Shown: positions 17,713 through 25,343 of the stretch, one piece after another
Layout of the letters: every line of letters begins with the position of its first letter
Position numbering within the stretch: the stretch's first letter is position 1
Origin: Deltaproteobacteria bacterium
Lineage (GTDB): Bacteria > Desulfobacterota > Desulfomonilia > UBA1062
Length of the DNA stretch: 64,000 nucleotides
Assembly: GCA_018433775.1 (NCBI GenBank)
Contig: JAHDQN010000019.1
Span: 1 to 64,000 of the forward strand
Direction of reading: 5' to 3'
Made by a program: the position numbers and the translations under genes
The notes under the pieces: model-generated
Seen by the model: only the letters and a program-made list of their open reading frames with translations
What the model was told of the DNA's origin: nothing
Databases searched by the model: none

Positions 17713-19503
17713 CTATGCATAGAGCTTTTCGATCATGTCCTTGAATTTGTTCAACACCACCCGGCGCTTGAGCTTCATGGTCTGAGTCAGGGTGCCGTTC
17801 TCCACGGTGAAGTTCTCGTGGAGGAAGATGAATTTCTTGGGTATCTCATAGCCTCCGTACTTGCCGGTGAGGGACGAGATCACCTCTTCCCGGATCATCT
17901 CCTGGATTGCCGGGTTCTCGGCCAGCGACTTGGGGTCGGCGGGCAGGTTGTTCTCTTTGGCGTACTTCGCCAGCACCAGGAAGTCCGGGACGATCAAACA
18001 GACGTTGAACGGCTTGTTCTCGCCGTAGATCATGGCGTTTTCGACAGAAGGGATCAGCCGGATATCCTCTTCGAGAGACGCGGGGAACACGAACTTGCCG
18101 TTTTCCAGCTTGTACTGCTCCTTGATCCTGCCGGTGATGAACAGGAAACCGTCCTCATCGATCCTGCCGCGGTCGCCGGTCCGGATTCCGCCGTCAGGGG
18201 TCATGACCTCTGCCGTTGCCTCGGGCTTGTTGTGGTAGCCCTTCATGACATTGGGGCCATAGGCGATGATCTCGCCGTCTTCGGCGCCTTCTTCCACCAC
18301 CGACTTGTCGATAACCAATCGCACGCCCGGGATGGGCCTGCCCACGGAGCCGATCTTGTAGGCGCTGGGGCAATTCATGGTAATGGCGGGCGAAGTCTCG
18401 GTCATGCCGTAGCAGTCGTAGATCGGGATGCCCATGTCGAAGAAGAACCGGGAAATATCGGGATTCATGGCTGCGCTCGCGGTCATGACACCTCTCAGGC
18501 GCCCGCCGAAGCCCTCCCGGATCTTGGAAAACACCAGGCGGTTGCCGATAGCGTACTGGATGTTGGTGAGCAGCTCGGATTTTCCCTTCTCTGCGAGCTC
18601 CCTGCGCCTTTTCGCGCTCTGAACCGCCATATCGAAGAGCTTCTTCTTGAGGCCGCCTTCCTGGTTCATCCGGGCGTTGATCCCATCGAAGATCTTGTTG
18701 AACACCCGGGGCACGGCGATGAGGAAGGTGGGTCTGATCTTCTTCATATCTATAGCCAGGGTCTGAACGCTCTCCATGAAGCCGAGCGAGGCCCCGAGGT
18801 AGACGAAGGTGTAGAGCTCTGCGGTCTGCGCATAGGAGTGTGCCCAGGGAAGGATGGACACGGCCCGGTCGTGCTGGTTGAACTCCGGGTAGAACTTCTG
18901 CCCGCCCAGCGAGTTGCTCGTAAAGTTTCCGTGGGTGAGCAGCACGCCCTTGGGGTCTCCTGTGGTTCCCGAGGTATAGATCAGGGATGCCACGTCCTGG
19001 GGCCCCGGTTTCATGGATGGGATCGGATTTTTGCCGCCCAGGTCCTCGAGCCATGCCATGGTTCCTTCTCCCGTGCCCTCCACGAGGATCAGCTTCTCCA
19101 GGGTTTCGATCTCTTCGGGGAAGCCCTTCACCTTTTCGAGGATGGCGGGCTTGGAGACAAAGAGGATCTTGATCCCGCTGTCGGCGATGATGTACTTCCA
19201 GATCTGCGTGAGCTCGGCCTCGTACATGGGCACCCACCTGGCGCCCAGTCCGAATGTGGCGAATGCGCAGACGGCCCACTCGGTGCGGTTGTTGGCGATG
19301 AGGCCCACCGCGTCTCCCTGCTTCACACCGAGTTGTGCGAGGCCGGCCCTTAAGTTGTCCACCCGCCTGCCGAACTCCCGGTAGGTGATCCATTCGTACT
19401 CGCCCGAGGAATTCTTGGTGCCCAGCATGGGGTTGTCAGGATACTTGCTGACGCTGCCTTCGAGAAAATCAACGAGATTGTCCGGTTTCTCATACTGATA
19501 CAT
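17713..19503 (-). CDS. Long-chain fatty acid-CoA ligase (AMP-forming)
   Basis: A 596-residue adenylate-forming enzyme that activates a carboxylic acid to the acyl-AMP and then the CoA thioester. The P-loop-like motif is YTSGTTGDPKGVLLTHGN; the second core is YGMTETSPAI; the hinge region is TGDRGRIDEDGFLFITGRIKEQ. It lacks a membrane anchor and resembles the long-chain ligases of bacterial fatty-acid degradation. The chain length used cannot be told. GAAGGAGGAGGG lies upstream of the ATG. Neighbouring crotonase and hotdog genes fit lipid metabolism. Confidence 0.92.
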   Translation of the reverse strand: MYQYEKPDNLVDFLEGSVSKYPDNPMLGTKNSSGEYEWITYREFGRRVDNLRAGLAQLGVKQGDAVGLIANNRTEWAVCAFATFGLGARWVPMYEAELTQIWKYIIADSGIKILFVSKPAILEKVKGFPEEIETLEKLILVEGTGEGTMAWLEDLGGKNPIPSMKPGPQDVASLIYTSGTTGDPKGVLLTHGNFTSNSLGGQKFYPEFNQHDRAVSILPWAHSYAQTAELYTFVYLGASLGFMESVQTLAIDMKKIRPTFLIAVPRVFNKIFDGINARMNQEGGLKKKLFDMAVQSAKRRRELAEKGKSELLTNIQYAIGNRLVFSKIREGFGGRLRGVMTASAAMNPDISRFFFDMGIPIYDCYGMTETSPAITMNCPSAYKIGSVGRPIPGVRLVIDKSVVEEGAEDGEIIAYGPNVMKGYHNKPEATAEVMTPDGGIRTGDRGRIDEDGFLFITGRIKEQYKLENGKFVFPASLEEDIRLIPSVENAMIYGENKPFNVCLIVPDFLVLAKYAKENNLPADPKSLAENPAIQEMIREEVISSLTGKYGGYEIPKKFIFLHENFTVENGTLTQTMKLKRRVVLNKFKDMIEKLYA

Positions 19504-19545
19504 ACGATGCCCTCCTCCTTCTTACGAAGCATAGAACTACTGGTT

Positions 19546-19574
19546 CATAGCGTACAGGGAGGGTATAGTGTCAA
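19546..19574 (-). promoter_or_regulatory. Candidate sigma70 promoter of the acyl-CoA ligase gene
   Basis: On the minus strand TTGACA lies at 19574-19569, with a weak -10 (CTATGA or TATGAA) 18-19 bases further on. The region is AT-rich and 45-70 bases before the start codon. Confidence 0.35.
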
Positions 19575-19799
19575 TGGTAATTTGCACAATATTTACATTT
19601 ATCAATAGATGTCCCCCTCCCCCTGAATGATCGTGCTCTATCGAGAAGGGGGTAAGGGGATAATAATTTCATCCTGTTCTTGCTTTCCGTGTCTTAAGGC
19701 GGGTAGATTTGTGGATGTCCGGTGGAATGGGGCTGCCGGAGACGGCTGCATCCCGGCAGGGGGCCAGGACAGCAGTGCAAGGGAGGGAGACTCGGATCC

Positions 19800-20741
19800 A
19801 TGTCTGAAAGAAGGCTCATCGTTCTCGGAACCGCCAGCCAGGTGCCGGCGCGGGAGAGGAACCAGAACGGCTACTTTCTCAGGTTCGACGACGAGGGGCT
19901 TCTCTTCGACCCCGGCGAAGGCACCCAGCGTCAGATGATCTTTTCCGGCGTGTCAGTGACCGGGATCACCAGGATATTCATCTCTCACTTCCACGGTGAT
20001 CACTGTCTCGGCCTGGCCGGCATTATCCAGCGGATCTCGCTCGATCGCGTGCCTCATCCGATCGAGATCTATTATCCTGCGTCCGGGCAAAGGTACTACG
20101 AGAACCTCCGCGATGCCTGCTCATATCACCATGCCGCGCCTCTCGTGGAGAGGCCCATATCCCACGACGGAAGGATATTCGAGAACGAACGAATCTTCAT
20201 CGAGGCCAGGCGGCTCGACCACGATATCGAGACCTACGGCTTCCGCCTCGAGGAAAAAGAGTCATACACCCTGATTCCCCGGAGGCTCGGCGAGGAAGGG
20301 ATCGCCGGGGACACGGCCGGACGGCTGAAAAGAGAAGGCCATGTGACCGTAGGGGATAAGACCGTGCGAATCGAGGATGTGGGCAGAAGGATGCCGGGCC
20401 AGGTCTTTGCCTATGTCATGGACACCAGGCTCTGCCGCGCGGTGTTCGACCTTGCCTCCCGCGCCGACATGCTCCTCATGGAGGCGACGTTCCTGAACGA
20501 TCTCGAGGACAAGGCCCGTGAGTACGGCCATCTCACGGCTGCCCAGGCCGGGAAAATCGCCCGCGACTGCGGGGTGAAGCTCCTGGTCATCTCGCACTAT
20601 TCGCAGCGCTACCTCACCCCGGAGGCCCTCGAAGAAGAGGCCTCGCGCTTTCACCCCCTTGTCAGGGCGGCCGTGGACGGCGACCGCATCGATCTTCCCC
20701 GGCGCAGGAGAAGCATCCCGGCAGGATCTGCGGGAGGCTGA
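19800..20741 (+). CDS. rnz: Ribonuclease Z
   Basis: A metallo-beta-lactamase-fold endonuclease of 313 residues that trims tRNA 3' ends. The metal motif is SHFHGDHCLGLAGI. Other landmarks are LGTASQVPARERNQNGYFLR at the start, DPGEGTQRQM, and the C-terminal VISHYSQRY with ATFLND before it, all typical of short-form RNase Z. The ATG at 19800 has GGGAGACTC upstream and starts directly at the fold; the longer frame to 19722 is basic and not conserved. It is convergent with the hotdog gene, 10 bp apart. Confidence 0.93.
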   Translation: MSERRLIVLGTASQVPARERNQNGYFLRFDDEGLLFDPGEGTQRQMIFSGVSVTGITRIFISHFHGDHCLGLAGIIQRISLDRVPHPIEIYYPASGQRYYENLRDACSYHHAAPLVERPISHDGRIFENERIFIEARRLDHDIETYGFRLEEKESYTLIPRRLGEEGIAGDTAGRLKREGHVTVGDKTVRIEDVGRRMPGQVFAYVMDTRLCRAVFDLASRADMLLMEATFLNDLEDKAREYGHLTAAQAGKIARDCGVKLLVISHYSQRYLTPEALEEEASRFHPLVRAAVDGDRIDLPRRRRSIPAGSAGG

Positions 20742-20751
20742 CGCCGCCGCT

Positions 20752-21216
20752 TCAAAAGGCGGCCTTGCGCTCGGATATGAGTACCGTGATCACCGCATCC
20801 ATGACCACACTCCCGGACGCGTCGGTGACCGTTACCTTCAGCTCGTTGTCGCCCGTTCGGATCTGCTCCGGATCGAAGCTGCATCTGCCGGTGAGCGTCC
20901 CCCGGGCCTTTTTCAGGTAGCGCACCCGCATTTCCCGGGGTATCCACCGCAAGCGCGATGGAATACTGGGATGCAGTGCCATGCCCATGGTGAGCTCGCA
21001 CAGGTTGCACATGGCAATGGCATGGACGGTCTTCAGGTGGTTGCGCACGGCCCTGCGGTCGTTCATCACGATGGTGCAGGAGCCGGGCTCGAGTTCGGTG
21101 ATGAGGGGGCGGATGGTGGAGAAGTAGGGAGCACGAAAGGAAACCAGGCGGGAGAATGCGCGCCTCCCCAGGGGAAGCCGGGCGATTTTTTCAAACAGCG
21201 AATGCACGTTACTCAT
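20752..21216 (-). CDS. DUF4442 hotdog-fold thioesterase-like protein
   Basis: A 154-residue hotdog-fold protein. The segment NHLKTVHAIAMCNLCELTMGMAL is the DUF4442 signature, related to acyl-CoA thioesterases; VRYLKKARGTLTGRCSFD and a closing VTDASGSVVMDAVITVLIS complete the fold. The substrate is unknown, probably an acyl-CoA. Its ATG overlaps the TGA of the MarR gene (ATGA), so the two are cotranscribed and the regulator likely controls it. Confidence 0.83.
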   Translation of the reverse strand: MSNVHSLFEKIARLPLGRRAFSRLVSFRAPYFSTIRPLITELEPGSCTIVMNDRRAVRNHLKTVHAIAMCNLCELTMGMALHPSIPSRLRWIPREMRVRYLKKARGTLTGRCSFDPEQIRTGDNELKVTVTDASGSVVMDAVITVLISERKAAF

Positions 21217-21647
21217 GGTTTTTCCTCTCCTGACAAGGCGGCGGTAATGGCATTGACGAACCGGCGCACCACGCGCATCTCTTCTTCCGAAAACCCCTGC
21301 GACATGAAATCGTTGAGCCGCTCCACCAGGGGGAAGGCCTTGCCGGCGATTTCACGGGCGTTGTCCGTGAGAACTATCCGTGTGGCCCGGGCGTCCCGTG
21401 CATCGTCTTCCCGGGTGATCAGGCCGGCCTTTTCCATCCTGCCCACGAGGCCGGTGACGGCCGGCTTGTTGAGGTGGAGTCCCTGCGCCAGCTCCCGCTG
21501 AAGGCAGCCGTCGTTCTTGAGGAGAAAGAATATGGCGCCGAGCTGTACCGGTGTTATGCCGAGCAGTTTCCGTGACTCCTGCTCCACATAGGTATAGAGG
21601 AGGTGCTGGGCCCGGTTCAGCTGAAAGAAAAGACGTTTGTCATCCAT
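21213..21647 (-). CDS. MarR-family transcriptional regulator
   Basis: A 144-residue winged-helix regulator. The DNA-binding part reads LQRELAQGLHLNKPAVTGLVGRME and the wing DDARDARATRIVLTDNARE. N- and C-terminal helices form the dimer. The ATG at 21647 is chosen; a TTG at 21662 lies inside the palindrome and is less likely. A perfect 18-bp inverted repeat is 14 bp upstream, the strongest operator in this window, so autoregulation is inferred. The downstream hotdog gene overlaps by four bases. The ligand may be an aromatic acid or acyl-CoA, but this is not shown. Confidence 0.9.
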   Translation of the reverse strand: MDDKRLFFQLNRAQHLLYTYVEQESRKLLGITPVQLGAIFFLLKNDGCLQRELAQGLHLNKPAVTGLVGRMEKAGLITREDDARDARATRIVLTDNAREIAGKAFPLVERLNDFMSQGFSEEEMRVVRRFVNAITAALSGEEKP

Positions 21648-21661
21648 ATCTGCCGCCAACA

Positions 21662-21699
21662 AAGTTTATATACGAACTATTTAGTTCGTATATAAACTT
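21662..21699. promoter_or_regulatory. Perfect 18-bp palindrome, probable MarR operator
   Basis: AAGTTTATATACGAACTA, two bases, then its exact complement. It sits between the MarR start codon and the end of the peptidase gene. It contains AT-rich hexamers that could be the -10 region, so binding would block transcription. Such a GAACTA/TAGTTC core is usual for MarR operators. Confidence 0.75.
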
Positions 21700-21738
21700 G
21701 TGTCAACTGCAAAATCCCTTCCCCGACAAAAAAATCCG

Positions 21739-22761
21739 TTACCCCTGCCGGTGGCCCCCGTCTTCCCCGTGCTCCGGGGTCTCCGGATCCAGCTCGTCCA
21801 TCTCCCGGAGATAGCGCCTCCTCCTGAGCAGGAAGCGGACATAGGCAAGAAAGGTGAGCACAGCCGCCAGGAGAAAGATGATGGTGTAGAGGTTGCCGGC
21901 GAAAAACGCCAGGAGAACCGGCCAGCTCCTCAAGTCACCGCGCCACTGCATCTCCAGGTCGCGCAGGGGGATCATCAGCGCCATCCGGACGGACTCCTGA
22001 GCAGGCACGCCGTTTTTCATGGACTGCAGGATGTTGAGGACCCCTTTTTTGCCATAGACATTGACGATGTACTCCACCACCGACCTGCTCTGCTCATAGG
22101 ACAGAGAGAGTCCGCGCTGGTCCCGCGGGAAGTGGTGGGTAAGCGATTCCAGAGGGATGAGCGTGCCCGTGAGCACCGCCGAGGGCAGCGGAGATGAACC
22201 CCGGCTGAAAACGATATCCGGAATCCCCTCGCTGATCCACTGGCACACGCCTTCATCCAGCCACTTGGGCAGGTGGACACGGGTGATGTGATGATGAAGC
22301 AGCAGATGGCACAGCTCGTGTTTCAGGGTCGTCTCCAGGGTGAAGGGCCGCACGCCCATCCGGGTGGCATCGATGACCACGAGCTGCTTCTCGGGCAGCG
22401 CGTACGCGACGAACGCCTCGTGCCCGGCCATCAAGACGAAGGAGCGCCGGTCGGACACGAGCAGCACCCGGGGATGGAAGTCCATCTCCCACAGGAAAAC
22501 GGATTCCAGCCCCTCCTTGATGGACGGATAGCGGCCGATCACCTCCCGGGCCGACGGCTCCAGGGATGGGTCGTCATACAGCACCTGTATGTCCGGTCCA
22601 TCCATGGCCCGATATCCCTGGGCCTGAGGCGCGCCGGCGGGCAGGCACAGGACAAGGGCAACGAGAAGGCCGGACATTTTCCAACTCATTCCGGTGCCGC
22701 TCGCGCCCGTCCGGCCGAAACGGTCACGCATGCTCTTCCTGCTGGCATAGGAAAGGTTCAT
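21739..22761 (-). CDS. Exported MA-clan zinc peptidase with C-terminal membrane helix
   Basis: A protein of up to 340 residues. After a signal sequence (WKMSGLLVALVLCLPAGAPQAQ) comes a gluzincin-type peptidase domain with HExxH in LKHELCHLLLHH and the downstream Glu of WLDEGVCQW, as in the peptidase MA-like family. A single membrane helix (about 285-310, LLAFFAGNLYTIIFLLAAVLTFLAYVRF, in part) and an acidic tail end it, so the catalytic domain probably faces the periplasm. The start is uncertain: ATG 22761, 22731 (AGGAAG upstream) or 22689. Its 5' end is divergent from the TetR gene. Confidence 0.82.
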   Translation of the reverse strand: MNLSYASRKSMRDRFGRTGASGTGMSWKMSGLLVALVLCLPAGAPQAQGYRAMDGPDIQVLYDDPSLEPSAREVIGRYPSIKEGLESVFLWEMDFHPRVLLVSDRRSFVLMAGHEAFVAYALPEKQLVVIDATRMGVRPFTLETTLKHELCHLLLHHHITRVHLPKWLDEGVCQWISEGIPDIVFSRGSSPLPSAVLTGTLIPLESLTHHFPRDQRGLSLSYEQSRSVVEYIVNVYGKKGVLNILQSMKNGVPAQESVRMALMIPLRDLEMQWRGDLRSWPVLLAFFAGNLYTIIFLLAAVLTFLAYVRFLLRRRRYLREMDELDPETPEHGEDGGHRQG

Positions 22762-22829
22762 GGTATTCTTATACCAGGTATCGCGGGAAAATCAGATGAA
22801 AAGGTTGTTCGCTATGTTCCTGAAATTGC

Positions 22830-22870
22830 TTGACACCGGAAGCTCTTTCATAATAATTGTACCGAACGGT
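22830..22870 (+). promoter_or_regulatory. Promoter and TetR-type operator of the TetR gene
   Basis: TTGACA at 22830-22835 and AATAAT at 22852-22857 (spacing 16). Directly downstream, ACCGAACGGT (22861-22870) is an inverted repeat inside TGTACCGAACGGTCTA, the usual half-site form for TetR proteins. The start codon follows after eight bases, so the gene is probably autorepressed. Confidence 0.65.
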
Positions 22871-22878
22871 CTATTTTT

Positions 22879-23490
22879 ATGAAAGAGGCGGCGACTACTC
22901 CCAGGGGAAGCAAGACACGGGCCCACGTTCTCAAGACGGCCATGGAGCTCTTCAATGTCCGGGGCTACCATGCCACGAGCATGGCGGACATTATCGCGGC
23001 GTGCGGTGTCCAGAAGGGCAATCTGTACTTTTATTTCAGGAGCAAGGAAGACCTTGCCCTCGCCCTCGTAGAGTATGCCCGCACGGAATATCTGGCCTAC
23101 CTCCGTGCCCATGCGACCGGGGAAACCGCGATCGAAAGGATCCATGGCGTGCTTGACGCTGTGTTCGCGTTCCACGACCGGAAGAAATTCGTGGGCGGGT
23201 GTATATTCGGGAACATGGCCCTGGAGATGGGTGACGTGAACCCGCAGTTCAGGAGCCTTGTCCGGGAGATTATTCAGGAGTGGATCGATCTGCTGCACCG
23301 TCTTCTGGAACAGGCCCGGGCAGACGGGGAGCTTGCCCGGGAAACGGATGCATCCCGGCTGGCCCGGCACGTCGTCGCCTGCCTGGAAGGAGGGGTCATG
23401 ATCTCACGGCTGACAAAGGACAGGAGTGACATGCTCGGGTGTGTCGAGTCCCTGAAGGCGATGCTCACGCGGATGTCCGAAGATGGATGA
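22879..23490 (+). CDS. TetR/AcrR-family transcriptional regulator
   Basis: A 203-residue regulator. The HTH covers residues 12-58 (VLKTAMELFNVRGYHATSMA, then GVQKGNLYFYFRSKEDLA). The C-terminal domain reads FVGGCIFGNMALEMGDVNPQFR, typical of the TetR_C group whose members often respond to xenobiotics. The ATG at 22879 lies at the end of its own operator region, so the mRNA leader is very short and lacks a clear ribosome site. The QueG-like gene is 46 bp downstream and possibly coregulated. Confidence 0.9.
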   Translation: MKEAATTPRGSKTRAHVLKTAMELFNVRGYHATSMADIIAACGVQKGNLYFYFRSKEDLALALVEYARTEYLAYLRAHATGETAIERIHGVLDAVFAFHDRKKFVGGCIFGNMALEMGDVNPQFRSLVREIIQEWIDLLHRLLEQARADGELARETDASRLARHVVACLEGGVMISRLTKDRSDMLGCVESLKAMLTRMSEDG

Positions 23491-23536
23491 CCCGGCCTGA
23501 CAGGATAGGACACCGAGTCTTTTTTAAAAAGGGGGC

Positions 23537-24703
23537 ATGCAGATGCTGACAAAGGAAGAGGTGGTCGGACGGGCCCTGTCTCTCGGGTTCGAGGATATCG
23601 GCTTTACCACGGCGGAGGCCTTCACTGCCCACCGGGATGTGCTCCTTGCCAGGCAGGAGGAGTACGGGTGGGCCGGGAAGGTGGGCCTGGACCTCCTGGG
23701 AGGAACCGACCCGAAAACGGTTCTGCCCGGTGCACAGTCCATCATCGTGCTGGTCGACTCCTACTTTCGCGAGTCATTCCCACGTGCCCTGGAGGGGACC
23801 TTCGGGAGGTGCTATCTCGATGACGACCGGGTCACCAAAGACGGTCTGACCAAGCGCATCAAGGTCTTTCGCACCTATCTCCGGGACCACGGGGTGGAGT
23901 CGAAGGTCCCGTTCAACCTGCCCCACCGTGCGGCGGCATCACGGGCGGGCCTGGGCACGCTGGGCAAGAACTGTCTGTTCTATTCCCGGAAGGTCGGGGG
24001 CAGCTCGTGGGTCATTCCGCTCGCCCTGGTGGTGGACCGCGAGTTTGCCCCGGACGATCCGACCATGGAGTACGGATGCCCCGACTGGTGCCGCAACGCA
24101 TGCGTCGCCGCCTGCCCCACCCGGGCACTGAAGGGCAACGGCATCATCGACCCAAGGCGGTGCATTTCCTACCTGACCTACTTCGGCGAGGGCCTCACAC
24201 CCCTGGAGCTCAGGGAGCCCATGGGCATGTATGTCTATGGCTGCGACCGGTGCCAGAATGTATGCCCCAGAAACGCGCCGTGGCTTGCCCGGCATCTGCC
24301 GGAGAATGCGCGGGTTGCGGCAAAGGCCTCTCACTTCGAGCTGTCCCGCCTGCTCGGCATGGACAGCGAGTATTTTGCGGCCAATGTCTGGCCTCACATG
24401 TTCTACATGGGCCCTGACATGCTCTGGAAATGGAAGATGAACGCGGCACGGGCCATGGGCAACAGCCGTGATGAGCGCTATGTGCCGGACCTCGCCAAGG
24501 CATTCTGCACACACGAGGATGAACGGGTCAGGTCCATGATCGCCTGGGCCCTGGGGAGGATCGGCGGCCGGCAGGCAAGGGATGCCCTGGAGCGGTTCTT
24601 CACCCGGTCGGTCGGGGTGGTCCGGGAGGAGATCGAGTATGCGCTCACCCTGTGCGCGGGCAGGCGGAGCGCGCAGACGCTCCCGGGCGGGCCTGCCGCC
24701 TAG
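23537..24703 (+). CDS. QueG-like iron-sulphur oxidoreductase with HEAT repeats
   Basis: A 388-residue protein related to epoxyqueuosine reductase. The N-terminal domain leads into ASRAGLGTLGKNCLFYSRK, followed by two [4Fe-4S] motifs: CPDWCRNACVAACP and CDRCQNVCP. The C-terminus has HEAT-like helices (DERYVPDLAKAF, DERVRSMIAWALGRIGG). QueG uses cobalamin to reduce epoxyqueuosine in tRNA. In this protein the region before AGLG reads NLPHRAAASR and lacks the DTAPV motif with the QueG catalytic Asp, so it is probably a paralogue with another substrate. The TAG stop is the first three bases of the MITE-like element. Confidence 0.82.
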   Translation: MQMLTKEEVVGRALSLGFEDIGFTTAEAFTAHRDVLLARQEEYGWAGKVGLDLLGGTDPKTVLPGAQSIIVLVDSYFRESFPRALEGTFGRCYLDDDRVTKDGLTKRIKVFRTYLRDHGVESKVPFNLPHRAAASRAGLGTLGKNCLFYSRKVGGSSWVIPLALVVDREFAPDDPTMEYGCPDWCRNACVAACPTRALKGNGIIDPRRCISYLTYFGEGLTPLELREPMGMYVYGCDRCQNVCPRNAPWLARHLPENARVAAKASHFELSRLLGMDSEYFAANVWPHMFYMGPDMLWKWKMNAARAMGNSRDERYVPDLAKAFCTHEDERVRSMIAWALGRIGGRQARDALERFFTRSVGVVREEIEYALTLCAGRRSAQTLPGGPAA

Positions 24704-24840
24704 TACTACAGCAGTAGAGTTTGGTACAAGATCGGGGTCAGGTCTCAACATATGACATAATGTCATATGTTGAGACCTGACCCCATGACTTTTTTGATGA
24801 CCCCGTGATGACCCCATGACTGATTACCACTGTAATACTA
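24701..24840. mobile_element. 140-bp MITE-like element with internal 25-bp perfect palindrome
   Basis: Imperfect terminal inverted repeats TAGTACTACAGCAGT (24701-24715) and TAGTATTACAGTGGT (complement of 24826-24840) agree at 12 of 15 positions. Inside, 24734-24784 is a perfect palindrome of two 25-base arms around one base, starting GGGGTCAGGTCTCAACA. Downstream the unit TGATGACCCC is repeated. There is no transposase. The layout is that of a small non-autonomous element or REP-type hairpin moved in trans. The left end supplies the stop codon of the preceding gene. Confidence 0.7.
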
Positions 24841-24868
24841 GACCACGCGAAAAGAGGAGGATTCCGGT

Positions 24869-25291
24869 ATGGCGGCAAACAATCCCACGGCCGGGCAGTT
24901 CGGGCTGTTGAAGACGAGCGCGAAGCAGGGTCCCTTTGTGATGGTCAATCTGCTGAAGTTCGCGGTGACGGGCCGCAGCGGGACAGAGACCGGCAGACAG
25001 TCGTACGAACGGTATGCACAGGCGGTGGCGCCGCTTCTGAAAAAGGTGGGGGCGCGTCTCCTGTGGCTTGGAATCGTGGATCAGGTCTTCATCGGAGACG
25101 ACATGGATGCCTTCGACCACGTGATGCTCGTGGAGTACCCCTCCCGCAAGGCGTTTCTCGACATGGTGTCCTCGCCCGAGTATCTCAGGGCAAACGAAGA
25201 CCGGGAGGCGGGGCTCGAGCGGGCTGTGCTCCTGGCTGCAGACCCTCTCTTCAGCAGACCGGCCCCAGCCCGCAAAGTGACATCGGACTGA
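24869..25291 (+). CDS. DUF1330-like protein
   Basis: A 140-residue ferredoxin-like (dimeric alpha-beta barrel) protein. GPFVMVNLLKF at the start and DHVMLVEYPSRKAFLDMVSSPEYLRANEDREAGLE later are the family's landmarks. The function of DUF1330 proteins is unknown; some relatives are small monooxygenase-like proteins. AGAGGAGGATT precedes the ATG. It lies just after the MITE-like element and is convergent with ahbC. Confidence 0.85.
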   Translation: MAANNPTAGQFGLLKTSAKQGPFVMVNLLKFAVTGRSGTETGRQSYERYAQAVAPLLKKVGARLLWLGIVDQVFIGDDMDAFDHVMLVEYPSRKAFLDMVSSPEYLRANEDREAGLERAVLLAADPLFSRPAPARKVTSD

Positions 25292-25309
25292 AGGTCCGGC
25301 CGGGGGAAG

Positions 25310-25335
25310 AACCGGCAAAGGGCCGGGGTTGTTTT
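25310..25335 (+). terminator. Candidate terminator after the DUF1330 gene
   Basis: A GC-rich stem CCGGC/GCCGG with short loop followed by GGTTGTTTT lies 19 bp after the stop, in the gap between convergent genes. The T-run is interrupted, so strength is uncertain. Confidence 0.4.
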
Positions 25336-25343
25336 CCGGCGTC

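Noticed and set aside
17818-19353. A 511-codon plus-strand frame opposite the acyl-CoA ligase
   Set aside because: No ribosome site or domain; composition is that of a mirrored GC-rich gene. The minus-strand ligase has all family motifs.
24734-24784. Palindrome as a simple transcription terminator
   Set aside because: It lies inside a pair of terminal inverted repeats, lacks a directly adjacent T-run on the plus strand, and its long perfect symmetry fits a mobile hairpin better.
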